A stretch of 64,000 nucleotides of DNA from Phycisphaerales bacterium (GTDB taxonomy: Bacteria > Planctomycetota > Phycisphaerae > Phycisphaerales > SM1A02). Both the position numbers and the translations under genes were made by a program. Position 1 is the stretch's first letter, and each line of letters starts with the position of its first letter. A model generated the notes under the pieces. The model had not been told where the DNA came from, made no database searches, and was given only the letters and a program-made list of their open reading frames with translations. Where the stretch lies: assembly GCA_029260575.1 (NCBI GenBank), contig JAJDDB010000016.1, forward strand, positions 282,393 to 346,392, given 5' to 3'. Below are positions 36,869-44,009 of this stretch, piece after piece.

Positions 36869-37135
36869 CTACGCCGCAAGCGGCTTGAAGATGTCAGCGA
36901 GGTGTCTTTGTGCTGTTCTTGAGCAACTCGAACGCTTTGGCAATGCGACGGGCGCTGGTGGCAATGCAATTGTCATCGGATCGAGCGACAGCAATTCGAT
37001 CGTCTCGGCACTGCGAATCTCATCGCGCATCGCCGCATCCAGCGGCGATTCCGGCACCTGCTCTGCGCACCCCATCAACGCGCCGGTTAGGGCGCACACT
37101 ATCGCAATAATAGTTGTTGCCAGCGGGCGAACCAT
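36869..37135 (-). CDS. Small lipoprotein, possibly frameshifted at its C-terminus
   Basis: An 88-residue frame, start ATG 37135 with AAAGGG seven bases ahead. The signal peptide ends in lipobox 'ALMGC' (Cys23). The middle 'RSAETIELLSLDP' looks like a genuine secreted segment, but after about residue 53 the composition becomes poor ('LPKRSSCSRTAQRHL'), while another frame over the same bases reads 'ARRIAKAFELLKNSTK', which is more protein-like. A frameshift near 36960-36985 is therefore possible. It lies 22 bases downstream of moxR in the operon. Function unknown. Confidence 0.55.
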   Translation of the reverse strand: MVRPLATTIIAIVCALTGALMGCAEQVPESPLDAAMRDEIRSAETIELLSLDPMTIALPPAPVALPKRSSCSRTAQRHLADIFKPLAA

Positions 37136-37157
37136 GAAACGCCCTTTCTGATCAGGG

Positions 37158-38231
37158 TTACTTCAACACCGCGTCCATGCGCTTCGTGGTGCTCGCGTCG
37201 GCTGAATCGACCGGCGTTGACTTGATGAGCTCAGCGACGACATCGTTGCTGGTGACGCCATCGGCTTCGGCGTTGAAGTTGGTGATAATGCGGTGTCGCA
37301 TGACCGGCAGTGCAACTGCTTTGACGTGCTCAGGCATGACATGCGTCTGGCCGTCGAGAATGGCCTTGGCCTTGGCTGCGAGAATAAGGAATTGACTGGC
37401 ACGCGGGCCGGCGCCCCAGCTCACGTAATTCTGCACGACGGCCGGCTTTTCTGTCTTTTCGCGAACACGAGTCGAGCGCGTTAAACGCAGTGCATAGCGC
37501 ACGATGTGATCCGCTACGGGAACCTGTCGCACAAGATTCTGAATACGCAGGACATCTTCACCGGACAGCACCGGCGAGACATCTGCCTGATCGACACTCG
37601 TCGTCTGCTGCACGATCTGCAGTTCCTGCTCTTCGGTCGGATAATCAATCAGGATGTTGAACATAAAACGATCGAGCTGCGCTTCGGGAAGCGGATACGT
37701 ACCTTCCTGTTCGATCGGGTTCTGTGTAGCGAGCACAAAGTACGGCGAGGGAAGCGGATGGCGCACGCCGCCAGCGGTGACCTGGCGTTCCTGCATTGCT
37801 TCAAGCAGCGCTGCCTGCGTCTTGGGTGGCGTGCGGTTGATTTCATCGGCAAGGATGACATTGGAGAAGATCGGCCCCTTGACGAAACGCAGCTCGCGTG
37901 AGCCGGTCGACTTGTCTTCTTCAATGACTTCAGTGCCGGTCATATCTGACGGCATGAGGTCGGGGGTAAACTGGATGCGCGAGAAACCTAGCGATAGCGT
38001 TTTCGCAAGCGTTGAGATCAGCAATGTCTTTGCCAGGCCGGGCACGCCGACGACCAGCGCGTGGCCGCCGCAGATGATGCATGTGAGCAACTCATCAACG
38101 ACCTGATCCTGCCCGACGATGACCTTATGCACTTCATCCGCAATGCGCTGATAGGCATCTGTGACATCGCGTACTGCAGTTTCCGGATCGGTCGGAGTTC
38201 TGGTTGGCTTGGATGCAAGTGGATCAGGCAT
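37158..38231 (-). CDS. MoxR family AAA+ ATPase
   Basis: A 357-residue MoxR-type chaperone ATPase, first gene of the nine-gene operon. The ATG at 38231 is chosen because the extension back to 38438 is proline-rich, lacks family similarity and would reach into mutM. Walker A is 'GVPGLAKT' (62-69), the MoxR form; Walker B is 'LADEINRTPPKTQAALLEAMQE', with 'ATQNPIEQEGTYPLPEAQLDRF' carrying sensor 1 and the arginine finger. MoxR proteins remodel or insert cofactors into vWA-protein complexes; its DUF58 and vWA partners follow in the same operon. Confidence 0.92.
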   Translation of the reverse strand: MPDPLASKPTRTPTDPETAVRDVTDAYQRIADEVHKVIVGQDQVVDELLTCIICGGHALVVGVPGLAKTLLISTLAKTLSLGFSRIQFTPDLMPSDMTGTEVIEEDKSTGSRELRFVKGPIFSNVILADEINRTPPKTQAALLEAMQERQVTAGGVRHPLPSPYFVLATQNPIEQEGTYPLPEAQLDRFMFNILIDYPTEEQELQIVQQTTSVDQADVSPVLSGEDVLRIQNLVRQVPVADHIVRYALRLTRSTRVREKTEKPAVVQNYVSWGAGPRASQFLILAAKAKAILDGQTHVMPEHVKAVALPVMRHRIITNFNAEADGVTSNDVVAELIKSTPVDSADASTTKRMDAVLK

Positions 38232-38436
38232 GTGGTTGGTCCATCGGTTGGGGTTCGGTTCGATCCTTGTACAGATCGGCCCGGTGCAGGGGTGCGGGTG
38301 AGTATAGGGTTCGGGATAGGCGGGGGGTGCTGCGGTTGTTGATGGAGATGCCAGCAACTGGAGTTGTTGGACTTTGGCGAAAGTGGGGATTTGATAGTGG
38401 GATCGACAGGAGCGATTGGGTCTACCATTCACCTGC

Positions 38437-39303
38437 ATGCCGGAACTGCCTGAAGTTGAACATCTGAAACGGACACTGGAACCGGCTTTGGTTGGTGCCC
38501 GGGTTGAACGTGTTCACGTATATCGAACAGATGTTCTTCGCCGTGCTGCAGACGGGCCGGGGCGCTCGGGTCTGAAACGGCGCCCTTCGGGGGCGGCACT
38601 GTTGCAGTCATCGACGATCGTCGATTTGAAACGGCACGGCAAGCAGCTTGCGATTGTCAGTGACAGCGGGGCGGCTGTGTGTGTGCATCTGGGAATGTCC
38701 GGCCAACTTCGCTATGTGCCGGCTGGTGATGTGCTTACCCGAACGGATCATGTGCATTGTCAATGGAGTCTGAAACGCAGCGGAGCGCAAGGTGAACTTC
38801 TCTTTCGTGACCCGCGGCGGTTTGGTGGCGTGTGGATGGCGAGCAGCCTCGCTGAGCTTGAAGAGCGCTGCTGGAGTGTGATGGGTCCGGATGCGCTGAC
38901 AATCTCCGCAGCAGCGATGCAGGCGGCGCTCAAGCGAACACAGCGCTCGGTGAAGGCCGCGCTTCTTGATCAGCACGTGCTTGCCGGTGTCGGGAACATT
39001 TATGCAGATGAGTCGCTGTTTGATGCACGAATCAATCCGCAGGTTCAGGCATCGACGTTGTCAGCTGCACGTGTGCAGCGACTGCATGTCGCGCTTGTCA
39101 GTGTGTTGCGCAGCGCTGTTGATAGCGGAGGATCAACATTACGCGACTACGTCGACAGCACTGGCGCAAAGGGTTCGTTCGCATTGAAACACAACGTGTA
39201 TGGGCGCGCCGGTTCTGAGTGCACACGTTGTGGTGGAAAGCTTGTTCAAATAGTGGTTGCGCAGCGCACTACGGTGTATTGTGCTCGGTGTCAGAAGCGA
39301 TAG
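38437..39303 (+). CDS. mutM: Formamidopyrimidine-DNA glycosylase (Fpg/MutM)
   Basis: A 288-residue base-excision-repair enzyme removing 8-oxoguanine and formamidopyrimidines. The ATG at 38437 yields 'MPELPEVE', whose Pro1 (after Met removal) is the catalytic nucleophile and Glu2 is required. 'KRHGKQL' carries the conserved lysine, 'HLGMSGQL' and 'GVGNIYADE' are family blocks. The C-terminal zinc finger is CTRC...CARC ('CTRCGGKL', 'YCARCQKR'). Slightly longer than usual owing to a short insertion near residues 40-50. It is divergent from moxR, and a hairpin follows the stop. Confidence 0.95.
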   Translation: MPELPEVEHLKRTLEPALVGARVERVHVYRTDVLRRAADGPGRSGLKRRPSGAALLQSSTIVDLKRHGKQLAIVSDSGAAVCVHLGMSGQLRYVPAGDVLTRTDHVHCQWSLKRSGAQGELLFRDPRRFGGVWMASSLAELEERCWSVMGPDALTISAAAMQAALKRTQRSVKAALLDQHVLAGVGNIYADESLFDARINPQVQASTLSAARVQRLHVALVSVLRSAVDSGGSTLRDYVDSTGAKGSFALKHNVYGRAGSECTRCGGKLVQIVVAQRTTVYCARCQKR

Positions 39304-39332
39304 CACGACAGCGTTCGCCTCTAGAGAGAAGT

Positions 39333-39349
39333 AAGAGAGTTTCTCTCTT
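39333..39349 (+). terminator. Hairpin after mutM, weak terminator candidate
   Basis: A perfect seven-pair stem AAGAGAG/CTCTCTT with loop TTT begins 30 bases after the mutM stop. It is followed by CCCTCTTCG, not a T run, so termination is uncertain. Confidence 0.35.
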
Positions 39350-39703
39350 CCCTCTTCGTATAGTGCCTGGCGCTTTGTGGGCACACGGTGGATTCAACAT
39401 CGAACCCGTTGATCTGCAAGTAATTCGGTCACACTCTAATCTGTTGGCAAGCTGAACATTCGGTGGCGGTTGCGCTGCAGCGGCGCACTGTGTTGTCGCT
39501 GGCGGCGCATCGCGAACTCGCGGCACTGATCAACGGCGACCATTTGCGCCGCGTACGCAGTTCATTCGGTAGCGCCGGAGTGCAGTTGTGCACACACCAG
39601 CGCCAACAGCGCGCATTACAAACCGCAAAAGTGAACAAGACGTGTGTTCATTGTGGGCGACATGACAATTTCAATATGTAGTGTAGCGCCCGTCACGCGC
39701 GCA

Positions 39704-39732
39704 CAAGAAAGGCAGGTCGTTGCGACCTGCCT
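39704..39732 (-). terminator. Intrinsic terminator downstream of dnaA
   Basis: A ten-pair perfect stem AGGCAGGTCG/CGACCTGCCT (39710-39719 with 39723-39732, loop TTG). Read on the minus strand it is followed by TTTCTTGT, giving a plausible Rho-independent terminator for dnaA. A second perfect eight-pair hairpin (39751-39773) lies between it and the dnaA stop. Confidence 0.7.
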
Positions 39733-39778
39733 GGTGCGAATCATGTGTTGTTGAACCGTTGTTGACGGTTCAATGAGA

Positions 39779-41152
39779 TCAGCTCACAGTTTCTTCGACG
39801 CCGTCTGCCGGCACATGCTGTTCGTGCAGGAGTTCCTGAATCCTGCCAATGTCCTGGGACAGCGATGTGTCGGCCTGCTTTTTGGTATTGACGGTCTTGA
39901 CGGCGTGCATGACGGTGGTGTGATCCCTGCCGCCGAAGTATCCGCCGATCTCTTCAAGGCTGTAGCGAGTCATCCTGCGGGCCAGCCACATGCCGATCTG
40001 CCGTGGCAGCGCGATGGACTTATGTCGTCGCTTTGAAAGCAGGTCTGTGAGCTTCACGTCGTAATAGCCGGTGATTGCGTCGAGAATGCTTTGGATGGAT
40101 GTCTGCTGCACCGTCAGCGAACCTGTCCGTTCGCCAATCGCCTTTTTGGCCAGCTTCAGATCGATATCCGCATTCGTGAGGTTGGCAATGCCATCAACTT
40201 TGGTGATTGCGCCTTCGAGATCGCGGATGTTCGTGTCAATCTTTGCTGCGATATACGTCGCAACATCAGCGGGGAGCTTGATATTGCGCAGCGCAGCCTT
40301 GCGGTTGACGATTTCAACGCGAGTTTCGTAGCACGGTCGAACGACCCGCGCGACAAGACCGCTGCCGAAACGACTGGTCAGGCGTTCTTCAAGTGCGGGG
40401 ATCTCGTTGGGCGCAGCGTCAGAGCTGAGCACGATCTGTTTGTGTGCCTGCGTGAGCGCGTTGAACGTATGGAAGAATTCTTCCTGTGTGCGGTCGCGCT
40501 TGGACAGGTCATGAATGTCGTCGATCACGAGCATGTCCACGTGGCGGAAGCGATGCCGGAACTGCGACATCATCCCGGCTTGCACTGCATCGTGGAACAT
40601 TGTGATGAAGCTGTTGCACGTTGTGTAGTGCATTTGCAAGCCGCGGTGGTTGCGCTGTGCGGTCTGGCAGATTGCCTGCAGCAGGTGCGTCTTGCCGAGC
40701 CCGACGCCGCCGTGAATGAACAGCGGGTTGTACGCCCTGCCGGGTTGCTTGGAGACGGCGATCGCGGCAGCGTAGGCAAGTTCGTTGCCCTGATCCTGGA
40801 TGAAGTTTTCGAATGTCTGATCCGGCGAAAGGATATGTTCATCTTCATCGAACGCATCAGCGCTGCTGAAGGATTGTGCGGCACCGTTGGCGGGCACATC
40901 TTCTTCGTCTTCACCGACAAACCGGATTGCCAACAATCGTCCGCTGGCGGCTTGCGCTGCTTCGGTGAACTGTTCGATACAGCATCGCTGCAGGTACTTG
41001 AGCTGCACTTGCTCGCGCACAAGCAGGCGAAGCGTTCCACCGGTGATTCCCATTGGTTCGATGTCGTCGAACCAATGCCGACACGTGCTTTGGTAATGCG
41101 TACGCAGATAGGACAGAAGCGCATCCCAGACTTGCGGATCAGGTCGATTCAT
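39779..41152 (-). CDS. dnaA: Chromosomal replication initiator DnaA
   Basis: About 457 residues from ATG 41152; an alternative ATG at 41257 adds 35 residues, and neither has a strong ribosome-binding site. The shorter start leaves the usual few residues before domain I ('VWDALLSYLRTHY'). Domain III has Walker A 'GGVGLGKTHLLQA', Walker B 'MLVIDDIHDLSKRDRTQEEFFHTFNAL' and sensor 2 region. Domain IV includes 'RRHKSIALPRQIGMWLARRMT' and the DNA-binding signature 'GGRDHTTVMHAVK'. It opens the origin and loads helicase. dnaN is not adjacent; neighbours are mutM and an RNase Z-like gene. Possible DnaA boxes lie 1.3 kb upstream near tRNA-Glu. Confidence 0.95.
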   Translation of the reverse strand: MNRPDPQVWDALLSYLRTHYQSTCRHWFDDIEPMGITGGTLRLLVREQVQLKYLQRCCIEQFTEAAQAASGRLLAIRFVGEDEEDVPANGAAQSFSSADAFDEDEHILSPDQTFENFIQDQGNELAYAAAIAVSKQPGRAYNPLFIHGGVGLGKTHLLQAICQTAQRNHRGLQMHYTTCNSFITMFHDAVQAGMMSQFRHRFRHVDMLVIDDIHDLSKRDRTQEEFFHTFNALTQAHKQIVLSSDAAPNEIPALEERLTSRFGSGLVARVVRPCYETRVEIVNRKAALRNIKLPADVATYIAAKIDTNIRDLEGAITKVDGIANLTNADIDLKLAKKAIGERTGSLTVQQTSIQSILDAITGYYDVKLTDLLSKRRHKSIALPRQIGMWLARRMTRYSLEEIGGYFGGRDHTTVMHAVKTVNTKKQADTSLSQDIGRIQELLHEQHVPADGVEETVS

Positions 41153-41332
41153 TGCGTCAAGTGTCTTTTCACAGAAGCGTGCGCTTCTGAAAGTTTTTGG
41201 AACGGAATACGATCGGGAAAGGCCCACCACCTCGCAAATGAATTGTTCAAAATTCATTCACACCGACCGGGCGGCAATGTAAGAAGCGTGCGCGCCACCG
41301 TCAATACCCAACTTCACTTTTGTCGGGACCAC

Positions 41333-42247
41333 TTACGAAGGTGACGCAGTGAGTTGATCGCGCATAGATTCATAACGGCGACGATTTACCTGATGATCCA
41401 TCAAAAAGTGCAACCTTTGCGAACGTTCGGCACCAAGTCGCTGCACAAGCATTTCTCGTGCTTGAATCATGTGTGTGCGCCGCGTGAGATGCACAAGCAC
41501 AATCGTTTGCGCTTCCCAGACTTCGAGAAGTTGCGCAATATCATCGATATGCAGATGTTTACCGATCTTCGCGCGCGACTTGTGTTCAGGGTCGAAAAAC
41601 GTGCATTCTGCAATGACAACCTGCGCGCGGGTGAATTCATCGCGGTACAGAAACGGCCCGAATTCCGTGTCGCCGGTGTATGCAACAAGCGGAATCTCGA
41701 GAATGCGCGTGATTTCAGTTCCGCCAGCGCGCAGACTCTTGAGTTCTGACTGCGGCAGACCGACAAACTCTTCGCGCAGCTTGCTGCGGCGCTCCACAAC
41801 AGCATACCCGAGCGCAGGAACCGTGTGGCTGACCTCGATGGCGCGCAGGAAAATGTTGTTCTTGATCTCAAATTGCTCATCCGGCGATAAACCGATGATG
41901 CGGTGCTCCGTACGCTGTCGCTCCAAGTCGATCCAGCTCTGCATCATGTTCATCAGCGAATCGGCGATATCCGTATGGCAGAAACATGTGCCGACGCCCA
42001 TGCGCTGGAACATGCGCTGGCTGAAGTAATATGGAAGCGCGGCTATGTGGTCCATATGGCCGTGGCTGAGTGCGACATAAGGCGATGCCAGAGCAATTCT
42101 TGGACACAAGCCGATGTCGAATGCGACATCCAACTCCGGGACTTGTACGACAGTTTGTTCGCCGGCAATGCTGGTGCCCTGAATACGAAAGGGCGGAGCG
42201 TAGACAAAGCCGACCTGCCCGCCGCGCGGGGGCATCTTCGGAAGCAT
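41333..42247 (-). CDS. RNase Z-like metallo-beta-lactamase hydrolase
   Basis: A 304-residue cytoplasmic MBL-fold protein; the ATG at 42247 has AGGAGA seven bases ahead. Zinc-binding motif 'LSHGHMDHIAALPYYF' (HxHxDH) and later 'TGDTEF' and 'HLHIDDIAQLL' resemble the RNase Z/ElaC group, which trims tRNA 3' ends. The classic exosite arm and the full RNase Z length pattern are not clear, so a related hydrolase is possible. It lies just upstream of, and divergent from, tRNA-Glu, and 180 bases upstream of dnaA on the same strand. Confidence 0.75.
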   Translation of the reverse strand: MLPKMPPRGGQVGFVYAPPFRIQGTSIAGEQTVVQVPELDVAFDIGLCPRIALASPYVALSHGHMDHIAALPYYFSQRMFQRMGVGTCFCHTDIADSLMNMMQSWIDLERQRTEHRIIGLSPDEQFEIKNNIFLRAIEVSHTVPALGYAVVERRSKLREEFVGLPQSELKSLRAGGTEITRILEIPLVAYTGDTEFGPFLYRDEFTRAQVVIAECTFFDPEHKSRAKIGKHLHIDDIAQLLEVWEAQTIVLVHLTRRTHMIQAREMLVQRLGAERSQRLHFLMDHQVNRRRYESMRDQLTASPS

Positions 42248-42378
42248 GAGGAAATCTCCTTCGGCGGCGCTTTCACGCCGACGGGCTGTTCAATCGCAAT
42301 CCATGCTAAGCGGTCCGGCAGGTGGGTCAAATCCGCCGCGGCAGAATTGGCGTGCATCAGCGAGGCGGGTCAGGACTG

Positions 42379-42406
42379 TTGACTGGTCTTGGGAAGCGGA
42401 TACGCT
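42379..42406 (+). promoter_or_regulatory. Putative sigma-70 promoter of tRNA-Glu
   Basis: TTGACT (42379-42384) and TACGCT (42401-42406) are 16 bases apart, and the expected start point falls about ten bases before the tRNA. The -35 element is a good match, the -10 weaker. Confidence 0.45.
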
Positions 42407-42422
42407 CACCAACCGGCCCACT

Positions 42423-42495
42423 GCCCCCATCGTCTAGTGGACCAGGACGCCGGGTTCTCATCCCGGTAACAGGGGTTCGAATCCCCTTGGGGGTA
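42423..42495 (+). tRNA. tRNA-Glu (CTC)
   Basis: A 73-base cloverleaf. The acceptor GCCCCCA pairs with TGGGGGT (first pair G-U), the D arm begins GTCTAGTGG, the anticodon stem CCGGG/CCCGG encloses loop TTCTCAT with anticodon CTC at 42457-42459, and the T arm is AGGGG-TTCGAAT-CCCCT. CCA is not encoded. It reads glutamate codon GAG. Confidence 0.95.
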
Positions 42496-42507
42496 CTTTT
42501 CACTGAT

Positions 42508-42557
42508 TGTGGATCAAGCGCCTTTACACTTTTCCACAATACATGCACATGTCCACA
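42508..42557. other. Cluster of DnaA-box-like sites
   Basis: Three 9-base sites lie within 50 bases after the tRNA: TGATCCACA on the minus strand (42508-42516), TTTTCCACA (42530-42538, full match to TTWTNCACA) and ATGTCCACA (42549-42557). The first and third are imperfect. The gap is 86 bases long and otherwise empty. Origin or regulatory function is unproven. Confidence 0.3.
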
Positions 42558-42581
42558 CGACGCTCGCAGGGCTCGCTGAGA

Positions 42582-44009
42582 CTACTCGGCTTGGCTGGCG
42601 TTAGGCGGCAACTCGGCTTTGATCAGATCATTGATCGACGGCCGAAGTGCTGCGAAGTCGGTCGCTGAGATCACGTAATACCACTGAGCAAATCGATCAT
42701 TGAGCCGGGCCGCTTCAGCCCGCCCGGCATCTGCCGTGTCCTGCCACTGCGCGAATTGTCGCTCATAATTGGATTTCGCCTGTTCATCAGCCTGCGAATT
42801 CTCAGCAGCCGCGTCGCCTTCGGCCGCAGGGTCAGATGTTGAGGAGTCCGGCGGTGTCGGTTGTGGCGACAGGAGCGACTCATCGAAGTCGGTTGTTATG
42901 AAAACATATCGATTTTCACCGTTTTGTGAGGGGTCGTTATGGGTTGAAGCGGTTTTAGATGTCTGGTCTTGCCCGACGCCTGCTGAAACAGCCAGCCCTT
43001 CACCAGCCAGGACTTCACCGAAGCGCAATGTATACCGCACACCTGATAATGTTCCGATGGTAACTTCGCCTTCATTGGACAGCAGCCGGCCGTCGTTGGA
43101 GACGAAGAATCCCTTGGACTCCAGCGACATGCGCGTATTGATATCCAGCGTGATGCCTTGCTGGGCGCGCAGATCTGCGGTCATTGAACCAGGCTTCGGC
43201 CGAACGCCGGTGATTGTCAACCCCGACAGCGAACGCAGCATGTTCTGAATCTTGGCTTGATCAAGCTGTTGTCCATCGGCGAGGTTGGGGCTGGACCACT
43301 GCGTGTCGCTGATGCGAAACAGTTGCGCTCGGCCGACCTGGTTGAACAAGCCGGTTGATTCATCAATCGAATAGTCGTTGACGGTGATCCGGATGACTTC
43401 AGGCGCATTGATTTCAAGAAGAGCCGTGTTGATCCAGTCCTCGAAGCGCGTGGAAATATCGACTTCGAGTTGCACGGCATAGGAACGCTTCTGATCGGGC
43501 AGACGTACGTATCGGAAGCCGGTTTTGTCAGGAACAGCTTTGCCGATGATGATGTCCGCAAGGATCGCACCGGTTTCGCTGCGCAATGTGACACGTTCGC
43601 CGCGGCCGGTCAGCGATGTCGATGTTTCATCAAGTGGATCGAGAAGACCGAGGGTTTCATGATCCTGCGCGCGGTCGGATTGCAGAATGTCTTTACGCAG
43701 ATCAATAACGGATGTTGCGGTCGAGGAAAGACGATCTCTGCCGTCTGCGGGATAGCTGTAATGCGATGGGATCGTCCACGCGCCGTGTGCAAACTCGACC
43801 TTGAATGGTACTGCTGTTCCGGATTCTTCATCGAACTGAATGACTTCAAGCGATGTTGCGGCGAGCGGATCGTTAAAGTCCGGGAAGAACTCTTTGCCGA
43901 CGTCATTGAATCGCTCGATATCAGCCGGGGCCGGCTGGAGGAACCATGCGCCGGCTGCGAGTACTGCTGCTGCGATGACGAAGATAATGGTGCGCGCGAG
44001 GTCGTTCAT
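42582..44009 (-). CDS. DUF4340 domain membrane-anchored protein
   Basis: A 475-residue protein with one N-terminal membrane helix ('TIIFVIAAAVLAAGAWFLQP') and an external beta-rich DUF4340 domain, where repeated modules contain lines such as 'HETLGLLDPLDE', 'GKAVPDKTGFRYVRLP' and 'FRISDTQWSSPNLADG'. Near the C-terminus is an acidic Ala/Ser-rich stretch. DUF4340 genes typically accompany Gld-type ABC exporters, as here: its ATG overlaps the stop of the permease-GldG gene by ATGA. Its role is unknown, probably an accessory subunit of the exporter in the envelope. Confidence 0.85.
   Translation of the reverse strand: MNDLARTIIFVIAAAVLAAGAWFLQPAPADIERFNDVGKEFFPDFNDPLAATSLEVIQFDEESGTAVPFKVEFAHGAWTIPSHYSYPADGRDRLSSTATSVIDLRKDILQSDRAQDHETLGLLDPLDETSTSLTGRGERVTLRSETGAILADIIIGKAVPDKTGFRYVRLPDQKRSYAVQLEVDISTRFEDWINTALLEINAPEVIRITVNDYSIDESTGLFNQVGRAQLFRISDTQWSSPNLADGQQLDQAKIQNMLRSLSGLTITGVRPKPGSMTADLRAQQGITLDINTRMSLESKGFFVSNDGRLLSNEGEVTIGTLSGVRYTLRFGEVLAGEGLAVSAGVGQDQTSKTASTHNDPSQNGENRYVFITTDFDESLLSPQPTPPDSSTSDPAAEGDAAAENSQADEQAKSNYERQFAQWQDTADAGRAEAARLNDRFAQWYYVISATDFAALRPSINDLIKAELPPNASQAE

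Larger units (their letters stand above)
39304..39778. other. Gene-poor gap between mutM and dnaA
   Basis: This 475-base stretch between convergent mutM and dnaA contains three inverted repeats: AAGAGAG/CTCTCTT (39333-39349), the dnaA terminator (39710-39732) and TTGAACCG/CGGTTCAA (39751-39773, 7-base loop). A 72-codon frame starting GTG at 39463 and containing 'CVHCGRHDNF' has no ribosome-binding site and is not supported as a gene. Nothing else recognisable. Confidence 0.5.

Noticed and set aside
39463..39681. Small 72-codon frame in the mutM-dnaA gap
   Set aside because: GTG start without ribosome-binding site and no recognisable domain; the CVHC pattern alone is not enough.
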